Source: Pelobacter sp. UBA5610 (GTDB lineage: Bacteria; Desulfobacterota; Desulfuromonadia; Desulfuromonadales; Syntrophotaleaceae). From it: DNA of 8,183 nucleotides. Shown here one piece after another: positions 1 to 7,609 of the stretch (its first letter is position 1; each line of letters begins with the position of its first letter). The notes below the pieces were generated by a model. That model was given only the letters and a program-made list of their open reading frames with translations, was not told the DNA's origin and did not search any database. The DNA is taken from assembly GCA_002424645.1 (NCBI GenBank), contig DIKU01000116.1:60326-68508 (forward strand), given 5' to 3'. The translations under genes and the position numbers were made by a program.

Positions 1-1698
1 CGCCTGATCGAAAAAATCGCCGAGCTGGTCAAAACCCGTAAAATCGAAGGTATTTCCGATTTGCGGGACGAGTCGGACCGCGAAGGGGTACGCGTGGTCA
101 TTGAGCTGAAAAAGGATGTTATTCCTGAGGTCATGCTCAATCAGCTCTACAAAATGACGGCTATGCAGTCATCTTTCGGCATTATTATGTTGGCCATTGT
201 TAACGGTCAGCCCCGTATTTTGAGTCTGCGGGAGGTGCTGGAACATTTTATCGACCATCGCAAGGAGATTGTAACCCGTCGCTGTATTTTCGAACTGCGC
301 AAGGCCGAGGAAAAGGCACACATTCTCGAGGGTTTCAAGATTGCCTTGGAAAATCTCGATGAAGTCATTTCCATCATAAAACAATCGAGTAGTCCGAGAG
401 AGGCCAAAGAGCGTCTCATGGAGCGTTTTGCCTTATCTGAAATCCAGTCCCAGGCGATACTCGACATGCGCCTGCACCGTCTTACAGGGATGGAGCGGGA
501 CAAAATCATGGCAGAATACAGGGATGTTCTGGCGCAGATCGCGCGCCTTAAGGAAATTCTCGCCAGTGATGTGGAAATTCTCAATATAATCAAGACAGAA
601 CTTCTTGAAATTAAAGAAAAATTCGCAGATCCTCGACGAACTGAAATTGTCGACCGCAGAGGTGATTTGTCGCTTGAGGACTTGATCGTTGATGAGGATA
701 TGGTGGTCACAGTATCCCATTCCGGTTATATCAAGCGCAATGCTGTTTCCCTGTATCGCTCTCAGCGACGGGGTGGCAAGGGTGTGACAGGCATGCGGCC
801 CAAGGAAGAGGATTTTGTCGAGCAGTTGTTCATAGCTTCAACCCATTCCTTCGTGCTCGTATTTACCGATGCCGGCAAGGTTTATTGGCTGAAGGTTCAT
901 GAAATACCACAGGGTGGCAGGGCATCTCGCGGCAAGGCTATTGTCAACCTGCTGCAATTGAGCAGTGGCGAAAATGTCACCAGTATCCTACCGGTTAAAG
1001 AATTTATCGAAGATAGATATATTATTTTCGCCACGCAAAACGGCATCGTCAAAAAGACTGACCTGATGGCCTATGCCAATCCCCGGGCGGGCGGCATAAT
1101 TGCTCTTACGGTTGACGACGGCGACCGCCTGGTTTCGACGCGATTGTCCGATGGCGACATGGATATTCTGTTGGCCAGCAAAAACGGAAAAGCGATTCGT
1201 TTCCCTGAAAAAGAAGCCCGGGCCATGGGTCGTACATCTCGCGGTGTACGGGGGATGCAGCTCGAAGAGGATGATCGCGTCATAGGTATGGAGGTTGTTT
1301 CCGATACCACGGCCGCTACGTTGGTGACGGTAACGGAAAAAGGTTTCGGCAAGCGCACCAATCTGGATGAGTATCGTCAACAGGGGCGTGGTGGCAAGGG
1401 CATCATTACCATCAAGACCTCCGAACGCAACGGGCAGGTCGTTGATATCAAGCTTATCAACGAAGATTTCGATCTGATGTTCATTACCGACGGCGGCAAG
1501 GTACTGCGCACGCGGGTGGCCGATTTGTCTATTATCGGGCGCAATACACAAGGCGTGAGGCTGATGGTTCTTGAGCCGGGCGAGCGTATTGTGGCCGTGG
1601 CCAAACTTGCTGAAAAAGATGAGGAAAATGGATCTGAAGAGATTGAAGAAACAGCTTTTGAAGGAGGAGAGGAAGAGAGCCCGGAAGAATTCGAATAA
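1..1698 (+). CDS. gyrA: DNA gyrase subunit A, 3' part (5' end outside window)
   Basis: This is the catalytic and DNA-wrapping subunit of DNA gyrase, the ATP-dependent type II topoisomerase that introduces negative supercoils. The frame is open from base 1 and ends at TAA 1696-1698, so 565 residues are visible. The start with the winged-helix and catalytic tyrosine region is missing. The first residues (RLIEKIAELV, then GISDLRDESD) match the GyrA tower region, around residue 270 of the E. coli protein. The coiled-coil part follows (ELRKAEEKAHILEG, then the SEIQSQAILDMRLHRLTG region). The C-terminal beta-pinwheel starts near base 690 and carries the GyrA box QRRGGKG at 763-783, which separates gyrase from ParC. 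Related blade motifs follow (GRASRGKA, RTSRGVRGM, GRGGKGI, GRNTQGVRL). The last 25 or so residues are strongly acidic, as in other GyrA tails. The next gene overlaps this tail in another frame. GyrA rather than ParC is well supported by the box. Confidence 0.97.
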   Translation, partial: RLIEKIAELVKTRKIEGISDLRDESDREGVRVVIELKKDVIPEVMLNQLYKMTAMQSSFGIIMLAIVNGQPRILSLREVLEHFIDHRKEIVTRRCIFELRKAEEKAHILEGFKIALENLDEVISIIKQSSSPREAKERLMERFALSEIQSQAILDMRLHRLTGMERDKIMAEYRDVLAQIARLKEILASDVEILNIIKTELLEIKEKFADPRRTEIVDRRGDLSLEDLIVDEDMVVTVSHSGYIKRNAVSLYRSQRRGGKGVTGMRPKEEDFVEQLFIASTHSFVLVFTDAGKVYWLKVHEIPQGGRASRGKAIVNLLQLSSGENVTSILPVKEFIEDRYIIFATQNGIVKKTDLMAYANPRAGGIIALTVDDGDRLVSTRLSDGDMDILLASKNGKAIRFPEKEARAMGRTSRGVRGMQLEEDDRVIGMEVVSDTTAATLVTVTEKGFGKRTNLDEYRQQGRGGKGIITIKTSERNGQVVDIKLINEDFDLMFITDGGKVLRTRVADLSIIGRNTQGVRLMVLEPGERIVAVAKLAEKDEENGSEEIEETAFEGGEEESPEEFE

Positions 1699-2506
1699 GT
1701 TTCGATTACGGGTGATTTCCGGAATACTTCTGATTCCGCTGGTGTTCGGTCTGTATGTTTATCGTTTGCACCGGGACCAAACGCCTCAAACGCTGCTCAG
1801 GCGAGCAGAAAAACTCGTCGATAAAGGAGCCTACCGCCGGGCGGTAAGTCAGTTGCGGAGTATCTATGAGCATTATCCTGACACCGATAAAGCTCCTCAG
1901 GCTTTGCTTCTAGCTGGAGATATTTTACTTTTGAATCTGCAGAAGGAACAGGAGGCCTTACTGTCCTATTTGCTGGTCGAAAGGGATTATCCGGAGACTC
2001 CTTGGGGGCAGGCTGCGCGGCAGAGGGGAGCTGAAATTTACAAATATCGTCTTCAGGATTATGGTAGGGCGCTGGTCGCCTACCAAAAGATTCTGGACAG
2101 CAAGTCATCCGACAGCGAAAAAACGCAATACGAAATAGCGGACACCTATTTCCGCATGAATAATTTTGAACAAACGCGTATAGAATTTGAAAGTTTGCTC
2201 AATGATTATCCGGAGACCAAGCTTTTTCCGGAGGCTCTTTATCGTATAGGATCCGTATTTTTCCTTGAAGGAAAACATAGCGATGCCATGACCGTGTTGC
2301 AAAAGCTATGTCATGATTATCCGGATGACGCGTTTGCGCTGGAGGGATATTTTTCTCTGGCCCAGATACATGAAGAACGAGGAGAATTGAGCAAGGCGCT
2401 CCAGGTGCTAAAAGGGCTGCAAGGACGTTATGCCAAGGAGTCTATTCTTGAACAGCGCATTGCTCAGATATTGCATCGAATGAAGAAAAAAAACCGTGCC
2501 ATCTGA
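1628..2506 (+). CDS. Membrane-anchored TPR repeat protein
   Basis: This predicted 292-residue protein has a Lys/Arg-rich N-terminus (residues 1-28), one hydrophobic segment (about 29-46, ISGILLIPLVFGLYVY), and then helical repeats to the end. This looks like a signal anchor with the repeat domain outside the cytoplasm. The repeats are TPR-like at about 35-40 residue spacing and are marked by HYPDT, DYPET, DYPET and DYPDD turns. That style is shared with YbgF/BamD-type envelope proteins that act as protein-protein scaffolds. No catalytic motif or lipobox is seen. The start is uncertain. The ATG at 1628 keeps the basic segment and has GAGG just 3 nt upstream, which is close for a ribosome site. 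In-frame ATGs lie at 1619 and 1571, and a GTG at 1712 would remove the basic segment. With 1628 it overlaps gyrA by 71 bp. gpsA begins 12 bp after its stop. A similar protein sits between gyrA and gpsA in Geobacter relatives as far as I recall. The partner is unknown. Confidence 0.85.
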   Translation: MDLKRLKKQLLKEERKRARKNSNKFRLRVISGILLIPLVFGLYVYRLHRDQTPQTLLRRAEKLVDKGAYRRAVSQLRSIYEHYPDTDKAPQALLLAGDILLLNLQKEQEALLSYLLVERDYPETPWGQAARQRGAEIYKYRLQDYGRALVAYQKILDSKSSDSEKTQYEIADTYFRMNNFEQTRIEFESLLNDYPETKLFPEALYRIGSVFFLEGKHSDAMTVLQKLCHDYPDDAFALEGYFSLAQIHEERGELSKALQVLKGLQGRYAKESILEQRIAQILHRMKKKNRAI

Positions 2507-2518
2507 CAGGAGGCGTTT

Positions 2519-3520
2519 ATGAATATCGGTGTTATAGGAGCAGGTAGTTGGGGTACCACGCTGGCGGACCTGTTGGCTAAAAATGGTCATGCCGTGACAC
2601 TCTGGGCCTACGAAAAAGACCTCGTGGAGCGAATGACCCAACACCGCAAAAACGATCTTTATCTGCCTGATTTCACCCTGGACGATAAACTTTCCTTTAC
2701 CTCTGAATTGAGTGAAGTGGCGGCCGCAAAAGATATTTTGGTGCTGGTCGCGCCATCCCAGGTGTTGCGGACAGTCGTGCGGCAAGCAGAACCTTATATG
2801 GCTGAAAATACCGTTTTGGTATCAGCTGCCAAGGGGATAGAAAATGATACGCTCATGGCCATGTCCGAGGTTTTGAGCGAAGTTTTGCCAAAAAAGCGCT
2901 GCAAAAGTTTGGCCTTTTTGTCCGGACCCACTTTCGCGAGGGAAGTGGCAGCGGAAATACCAACGGCGCTTACCGTAGCATCCGAAGATCAAGAAATTGC
3001 CCGTCTGGTTCAAAATACTTTCAGTAACGCCTATTTCCGGGTTTATCGCAGTAGCGATATTATCGGCGTGGAACTTGGGGGGGCTCTAAAAAATGTTATT
3101 GCCCTGGCCGCTGGTGTATCCGATGGTCTTGGTTTTGGCTACAATGCTCGCGCGGCGCTGATTACCCGGGGATTGGTGGAAATGACCAGAATCGGTTTGG
3201 CCAAGGGGGCGGAGGAACGTACTTTTATGGGGCTGTCGGGGATGGGTGATTTGGTCCTGACCTGTACCGGCGATCTTTCCCGTAACCGCAGCGTGGGGCT
3301 TGAACTTGGTCGCGGCCGTAAACTGGAAGATATTCTGTCCGGCATGAAGATGGTCGCGGAGGGCGTAAAAACCACTCTTTCCGCCTATCAGCTTGCTCAG
3401 CGTCTGGGAGTGGAAACACCGATAATTGAGCAGATGTATCTGATTCTGTTCGAAAACAAAGAGCCGCGCGATGCGGTGGCCGATCTCATGCAACGTTCGC
3501 TTAAGGCGGAATTGACGTAA
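2519..3520 (+). CDS. gpsA: Glycerol-3-phosphate dehydrogenase [NAD(P)+]
   Basis: This cytoplasmic enzyme reduces dihydroxyacetone phosphate to sn-glycerol 3-phosphate, the backbone precursor for phospholipids. The 333-residue length is normal for GpsA. The N-terminal Rossmann fold has GAGSWGTTLA (G7-G12 dinucleotide loop). SAAKG (Lys105), FLSGPTFAREV (134-143) and VELGGALKNVIALAAG (184-199, Lys191 the expected catalytic lysine) are all present. GLSGMGDLVLTC (Asp244) and the SRNRSVG substrate-binding stretch (254-260) are also in place, so the active site looks intact. The start is clear: AGGAGG at 2508-2513 sits 5 nt before ATG 2519. The gene lies 12 bp after the TPR gene and 24 bp before the next gene, consistent with cotranscription. 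No internal anomaly is seen. Confidence 0.98.
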   Translation: MNIGVIGAGSWGTTLADLLAKNGHAVTLWAYEKDLVERMTQHRKNDLYLPDFTLDDKLSFTSELSEVAAAKDILVLVAPSQVLRTVVRQAEPYMAENTVLVSAAKGIENDTLMAMSEVLSEVLPKKRCKSLAFLSGPTFAREVAAEIPTALTVASEDQEIARLVQNTFSNAYFRVYRSSDIIGVELGGALKNVIALAAGVSDGLGFGYNARAALITRGLVEMTRIGLAKGAEERTFMGLSGMGDLVLTCTGDLSRNRSVGLELGRGRKLEDILSGMKMVAEGVKTTLSAYQLAQRLGVETPIIEQMYLILFENKEPRDAVADLMQRSLKAELT

Positions 3521-3544
3521 AAAGACTAAGCATTTGAGGTTAGT

Positions 3545-4279
3545 ATGTATACCATCCGAATAATGACCTACAACATACATCGTTGCCAGGGAACGGATGG
3601 TCGTATAGATCCGGGCCGAGTCTTGGAGGTTATAAGCCGGGCAGGTCCTGATATCGTGGCGTTGCAGGAGGTAGGCGACCAATTGGATGGCGATCAGGCT
3701 GCCTGGTTGGGAGAACGCCTGGCCATGAAATATTACGGGCCGAGTATGCCCGGCGGCAATGCATTTCTCTCGTATTACCCGCTACGTGCCGTTCGTCATA
3801 TAGACATTCAAGAAGGCTGTTGCCTATGTGCCGATGTGAATATAGCAGGTCGGTCGCTTCATCTTTTTAATGCTCGCCTGCACGAAAAAAGTGCGTACCG
3901 CCGAGGCCAGATTACGCGCTTACTCGACGAAAATGATGGCATCCGGATGTATTCCTCGGGCTGCCCGGTAATGTTTCTGGGTGATTTTGCCGATAGCTTA
4001 TGGCCGGTCAGTCAGCGGTTGTTATCGAATTTTTTGCGCCTGGCAAGACGCCCCCTCTGGTCCGGTACTTTTCCAGCCTGGCTGCCTCTTTCCGGGCGAG
4101 ATCGCATATATCTTGGCGGGCAACTCAGAGTCATCGATACCCGCATATACAGGTCGACATTGGCCAGACGGGCATCCACTCATCTGCCATTGCTGTTAAC
4201 GGTAAGGGTTGCCGATCCACGTAACTATTCAGAGGTAAAAGGGGTTAAACACCGTCGCATGGAAATAGCGCCGGGATGA
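3545..4279 (+). CDS. Endonuclease/exonuclease/phosphatase-fold protein with altered active site
   Basis: This 244-residue protein belongs to the EEP superfamily (DNase I/ExoIII-like metal-dependent phosphoesterases). Recognisable fold motifs in order are MTYNIHRCQGTDGRID (7-22, Asn10), PDIVALQEV (35-43, metal-binding Glu42), FNARLHE (108-114), MFLGDFADS (143-151, Asp147), SGRDRIYL (183-190, Asp186) and STHLPLLLTV (211-220, His213). Three motifs depart from the family pattern. N-x-H-L is NARL, GD-[FL]-N is GDFA, and the SDH before LPL is STH, so Asp is replaced by Thr. There is no signal peptide and no membrane segment, so it should be cytoplasmic. GAGG at 3536-3539 lies 5 nt before ATG 3545. 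It is probably the last gene of the gyrA-TPR-gpsA unit. The substrate cannot be read from the sequence. It may be a weak phosphodiesterase or a non-catalytic relative, since the Glu, one Asp and the His remain. Confidence 0.85.
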   Translation: MYTIRIMTYNIHRCQGTDGRIDPGRVLEVISRAGPDIVALQEVGDQLDGDQAAWLGERLAMKYYGPSMPGGNAFLSYYPLRAVRHIDIQEGCCLCADVNIAGRSLHLFNARLHEKSAYRRGQITRLLDENDGIRMYSSGCPVMFLGDFADSLWPVSQRLLSNFLRLARRPLWSGTFPAWLPLSGRDRIYLGGQLRVIDTRIYRSTLARRASTHLPLLLTVRVADPRNYSEVKGVKHRRMEIAPG

Positions 4280-4287
4280 ATCCATGG

Positions 4288-4341
4288 TGTGGATAACTCT
4301 GTTGATGACGTTGATAACCGGTTTGAAATGAATTTGTATAA
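4288..4341 (+). promoter_or_regulatory. Possible DnaA-box cluster
   Basis: TGTGGATAA at 4288-4296 is the exact reverse complement of the consensus DnaA box TTATCCACA. Two weaker matches lie in the same orientation: CGTTGATAA at 4309-4317 (two differences) and TTTGTATAA at 4333-4341 (two differences, one at the tolerated fifth position). Start-to-start spacings are 21 and 24 bp, close to two helical turns. gyrA often lies near oriC, so a DnaA-binding site is plausible here. One perfect 9-mer by itself could be chance. There is no long AT-rich unwinding stretch beside it, which argues against a complete origin. Confidence 0.35.
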
Positions 4342-4343
4342 AG

Positions 4344-4388
4344 ACCTACGGGCCGTTCGACATGTATTGTCGAACGGCCCGTTCAGGT
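4344..4388 (+). repeat. Perfect 15-bp inverted repeat (strong hairpin)
   Basis: The arms ACGGGCCGTTCGACA (4348-4362) and TGTCGAACGGCCCGT (4368-4382) are exact reverse complements around the 5-nt loop TGTAT. Outside them ACCT (4344-4347) can pair with AGGT (4385-4388) across a two-base bulge. The stem is GC-rich and very stable. It lies after the EEP gene and before nth, where a terminator would be expected. However, only a short TTT follows on the plus strand, and no U-run follows on the minus strand. It could be a terminator with a poor U-tract, an mRNA-stabilising stem at the 5' end of nth mRNA, or a protein-binding palindrome. Confidence 0.8.
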
Positions 4389-4416
4389 TTGATCAGAGTA
4401 AGTTGGAGCAGATCAA

Positions 4417-5067
4417 ATGAGCCAAAAGAAGAAGCTGAAAGAAATAATTAACATACTGGATATACTTGAGAAACTCTATCCCGATGCACGTTGTGCCTTG
4501 GATTATAAAACACCGTGGCAACTGTTGGCAGCAACGATTTTGTCAGCCCAATGCACCGATCGTCAGGTAAATATCGTGACGCGCGAATTGTTTGAGCTGT
4601 TTCCGGATCCGCACAGTTTGGCAAGGGCAAGCCTTTCGGAGGTAGAAACAGTGATTCGCAGCACCGGATTTTATCGTAATAAAGCCAAAAACCTTATAGG
4701 GTGTGCATCGGCTGTTGTTGCTTGCCATGATGGCAAGGTGCCTCAAGCCATGCATGAATTGGTTGCCTTGCCGGGGGTCGGGCGAAAAACCGCAAATGTT
4801 GTGTTGGGCAACGCCTTTGGCATTCCTGGACTGGCCGTCGATACCCATGTCAAACGCTTAGTACGTCGTCTTGGATGGAGTAAGGAGCAGGATCCGGAAC
4901 GTATCGAACAAGACCTGTGTCGCCTCCTGCCGCAATCTTATTGGACCCAGACCAGCCATCTGCTCATCCATCATGGCCGCAATTTGTGCAAGGCGCAGCG
5001 GCCTCAGTGTTCCTCTTGCCCGATACAAGCTTTTTGTCCGCGTATCGGAGTGAATCAGGCCATCTGA
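4417..5067 (+). CDS. nth: Endonuclease III (DNA glycosylase/AP lyase)
   Basis: This base-excision-repair enzyme removes oxidised pyrimidines and cleaves the abasic site by beta-elimination. Its 216 residues match the usual length of about 211. LLAATILSAQCTD (37-48) is the typical early motif. The helix-hairpin-helix is LPGVGRKTANVVLG (118-131), with the expected catalytic Lys124. VDTHVKR (141-147) carries the catalytic Asp142. The C-terminal 4Fe-4S cysteines Cys191, Cys198, Cys201 and Cys207 fit the C-x6-C-x2-C-x5-C loop, so the protein looks fully active and iron-sulfur bound. GGAG at 4405-4408 is 8 nt before ATG 4417. The gene is separated from the upstream unit by 137 bp holding a strong inverted repeat, so it may be transcribed separately. 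It ends 6 bp from the convergent PBP gene. Confidence 0.98.
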   Translation: MSQKKKLKEIINILDILEKLYPDARCALDYKTPWQLLAATILSAQCTDRQVNIVTRELFELFPDPHSLARASLSEVETVIRSTGFYRNKAKNLIGCASAVVACHDGKVPQAMHELVALPGVGRKTANVVLGNAFGIPGLAVDTHVKRLVRRLGWSKEQDPERIEQDLCRLLPQSYWTQTSHLLIHHGRNLCKAQRPQCSSCPIQAFCPRIGVNQAI

Positions 5068-5073
5068 AACGGA

Positions 5074-7473
5074 TCAGTTTATCTCCTCCATATCCATTTC
5101 AAAGAAATCGACAGCGCGGGGTTCTTTTTTCTCCAAGGCATAGCGGGTCGGTGCGGTTCCCGGAGCATAAGCTTCAATGGTAAGATTAGGACTGTCTTCC
5201 GGAACCAGTAACCCGGTTGCCGGATCAATGGGGCGGAATTCGATGCCATCCGGTACAGGGAATTCCTCCCTTGGCTGATCCTGAATGATTTTCTGCATAA
5301 ACTCCACCCATGCGGGAGCCGCGGCTTTGGACCCGGTTTCCAGAGGGCCGAGCGAACGCTCCTGATCGTATCCTACCCAGGAAACTGCTAGCAGTCGCGG
5401 ACTGTAACCGACAAACCATGCATCCTTTTGATCGTTCGTGGTTCCCGTCTTACAAGCCACGGCACGTTGCAAAACCTTGGCTCTGCTGCCGGTGCCGTCC
5501 TTAACCACGCTTTCAAGCAGGTTGGTAATCAGATAAGCGGTTTCCGGCGAGATGACACGTTGCGGCGATTGCTGTATCAACTTCTGACCGGGACCGGGAC
5601 CGGCTGGAAAATCGGCGGGGTCCGTGGATTCGAGAATATTTCCATAACGATCTACCACCCGGGTGATGTACACCGGTCTTATGAGTACCCCGCCATTGGC
5701 AAAGACGCAATAGGCTCTGGCCAGTTCCATCGGCGACACGGCGGAGGAACCAAGCGCCAGCGTAAGATCGCGGTTCAGTGGGGATTCGATGCCGAGTTTT
5801 TTGGCATAACTGATGGCATAGCCAACACCGATGTCCTGCAACATTTTTACGGTGACCACATTGTAGGAATGGGCCAGGGCCTGGCGCAGGGTGGTGACGC
5901 CGGTGAAGTTTTCATCGTAGTTTTTTGGTTTCCATAGTGTCTCGGTACCATCCTCACCTTTTGCACGATAGATAACCGGGGTGTCCAGCATAATAGTCGC
6001 CGGCGTATAGCCCTTGTCCAGCGCGGCGGCGTAGATAAGCGGTTTGAAAGCCGAGCCCGGAAGACGGCGTGCCTGGATGGCGCGGTTGAACTGGCTGTGG
6101 CCGAAATCATAGCCGCCTACCAGTGCTTTGACTTCTCCTGAATGGGGATTAAGAACGATAAAGGCGCCTTGTGCTGCCGGGTCCTGGAAAAGAGAAAAAC
6201 TCAGACCTTCAGACGAATTATTTTCAATTTTAACCCGCACCACCGAGCCTATCGGTAAAGTCAGGGCACGTTCCTTCGAGCGTTTTACGGATTGCCCCCG
6301 GGGCACCACACGCAGGTTATTGGCGAGGCCTCCTTTGTCGAGAGGCAGGCTACCGGTAAAACGGCCTATACGCACTTGGGCATTATTGCCTTTGGCACCG
6401 ATCAGAATACCTTCGACAACGGAGTTTTTGGCAGGAGGTTGCGAATAGATTTCATCCTGTCGGGCAAGAAAATCAGCCTCTTCCCTGGCGTTGAGAATAC
6501 GCAACGGGCCTCGGTAGCCACGGCGAAGGTCATGTTGGATAAGGTTGGCCTGTACCGACAGTTGCGCTGCCTGCTGCATGGCGACATTCATGGTCGTATA
6601 GACTTTCAGGCCGCCGGTATTTATGATTTCAGAGCCATACTGTTCTTCAAGATAGCGGCGAACCTGTTCGGTAAAATAGGCGGCTCCGGCAATCTGTCGT
6701 GCGTTGGGCGGCTGAATAGATACTTTTTTTGCGGCAGCTTCATCCGCCTGTTGACGGGTAATATAGCCTTCTTCAACCATGCGGCTCAGCACATAGGTTT
6801 GCCGGGTTTTGGCTTTGTCATAATTATGAAAAGGGGAGTAGCGACTTGGAGCCTGGGGCAGGCCCGCCAGCATGGCGCATTCCTCCAGCGATAACGTATC
6901 GACATTTTTTCCAAAGTAATTTTCAGCTGCTGCCTGCACCCCGTAAGCTCCATGTCCGAGATAGATCTGGTTCAGGTACAGGAAAAGAATATCTTCCTTG
7001 GAGAGTTTTTGTTCCATCCGCCAGGCAAGAATGGCCTCTTTGAATTTACGGGAAAATTTTCTTTCAGGTGTCAAAAGCAAACTTTTTGCCACCTGTTGGG
7101 TAATCGTACTGCCACCCTGGCGAATTCCCCCCGCCAACACATTTTTAAAGGCGGCCCGCGTGATAGATATCAGATCGATGCCGCGATGTTGAAAGAATTT
7201 GGAATCTTCGGCGGAAACAAAAGCTTGCACCAACTGACGTGGGATTTTGTCGATGGGGACAAGAATCCGGCGTTCCTGGGCAAACTCGCTGATAATCTTT
7301 TCATCGTCACTATAGATGGTCGTCACGATAGGGGGGGTATAATCGGCCAAGGTGTCGACTTTGGGCAATGAGGCCGATACCATCATATAGGCGCCACCAA
7401 GTGCCAGGCAACAAATCATAAATAGCCCGAGGCAACTCAAAAGGGCCATTTTTAACCAACGTCTCAAATTCAT
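5074..7473 (-). CDS. mrcA: Penicillin-binding protein 1A (bifunctional transglycosylase/transpeptidase)
   Basis: This class A PBP polymerises lipid II into glycan strands and cross-links the peptides. It has 799 residues. A short cytoplasmic start (MNLRRWLK) is followed by one membrane anchor (about 9-33), placing the rest in the periplasm. The glycosyltransferase family 51 domain spans about 55-230, with SAEDSKFFQHRGID (87-100, catalytic Glu89), GGSTITQQVAKSLLL (120-134), RKFKE (142-146, probable second Glu) and YLNQIYLGHGAYGV. An OB-like insert lies around 350-430. The transpeptidase domain has SAFK (474-477, nucleophile Ser474), SYN (536-538) and KTGT (675-678). Both active sites look intact. 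The start ATG is the complement of 7471-7473. AAGGAG lies 12 nt upstream, somewhat far, but no better in-frame start is seen. It is monocistronic here, divergent from the aminotransferase leader and convergent with nth. Confidence 0.96.
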   Translation of the reverse strand: MNLRRWLKMALLSCLGLFMICCLALGGAYMMVSASLPKVDTLADYTPPIVTTIYSDDEKIISEFAQERRILVPIDKIPRQLVQAFVSAEDSKFFQHRGIDLISITRAAFKNVLAGGIRQGGSTITQQVAKSLLLTPERKFSRKFKEAILAWRMEQKLSKEDILFLYLNQIYLGHGAYGVQAAAENYFGKNVDTLSLEECAMLAGLPQAPSRYSPFHNYDKAKTRQTYVLSRMVEEGYITRQQADEAAAKKVSIQPPNARQIAGAAYFTEQVRRYLEEQYGSEIINTGGLKVYTTMNVAMQQAAQLSVQANLIQHDLRRGYRGPLRILNAREEADFLARQDEIYSQPPAKNSVVEGILIGAKGNNAQVRIGRFTGSLPLDKGGLANNLRVVPRGQSVKRSKERALTLPIGSVVRVKIENNSSEGLSFSLFQDPAAQGAFIVLNPHSGEVKALVGGYDFGHSQFNRAIQARRLPGSAFKPLIYAAALDKGYTPATIMLDTPVIYRAKGEDGTETLWKPKNYDENFTGVTTLRQALAHSYNVVTVKMLQDIGVGYAISYAKKLGIESPLNRDLTLALGSSAVSPMELARAYCVFANGGVLIRPVYITRVVDRYGNILESTDPADFPAGPGPGQKLIQQSPQRVISPETAYLITNLLESVVKDGTGSRAKVLQRAVACKTGTTNDQKDAWFVGYSPRLLAVSWVGYDQERSLGPLETGSKAAAPAWVEFMQKIIQDQPREEFPVPDGIEFRPIDPATGLLVPEDSPNLTIEAYAPGTAPTRYALEKKEPRAVDFFEMDMEEIN

Positions 7474-7503
7474 ATCGGTAGTTATCTCCTTGAATAATCA
7501 TTC

Positions 7504-7533
7504 TTTATACCATGAAATGACGACCCAAACCAA
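7504..7533 (-). promoter_or_regulatory. Candidate promoter for the PBP1A gene
   Basis: On the minus strand, TATAAA (complement of 7504-7509) resembles a sigma-70 -10 box with five of six matches. TTGGTT (complement of 7528-7533) is a weak -35 at 18-bp spacing. It would start transcription about 25 bp upstream of the PBP start codon. This is a by-eye match only. Confidence 0.4.
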
Positions 7534-7554
7534 CCGCTTTGAAAAGCCTTGGGA

Positions 7555-7583
7555 TTGACTTTTGTTTTTAGCTGTGCTAACCA
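7555..7583 (+). promoter_or_regulatory. Candidate sigma-70 promoter for the leader and aminotransferase
   Basis: TTGACT (7555-7560, five of six to TTGACA) is followed by 17 bp and then TAACCA (7578-7583), preceded by TGC, an extended -10 motif. The -10 is weak, but the -35, spacing and TGn are good. The predicted start is near 7590, about 20 nt before a strong ribosome binding site. It points away from the PBP promoter, making the region divergent. Confidence 0.5.
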
Positions 7584-7609
7584 ACGATAAATTAATAGGG
7601 GGAAAACCA

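Noticed and set aside
988..1551. 187-codon open frame on the minus strand inside gyrA.
   Set aside because: It lies fully antisense to a conserved gene, has no recognisable domain or ribosome site, and fits a codon-bias shadow.
3086..3682. 198-codon open frame on the minus strand across gpsA and the EEP gene.
   Set aside because: It is antisense to two well-supported genes, and its predicted peptide resembles no family.
5060..5090. Possible bidirectional terminator between nth and the PBP gene.
   Set aside because: The gap is only 6 bp and I see no hairpin with a U-run on either strand.
6292..6894. 200-codon plus-strand open frame inside the PBP1A gene.
   Set aside because: It is antisense to intact GT51 and linker coding sequence and has no family motifs, so it is a shadow frame.
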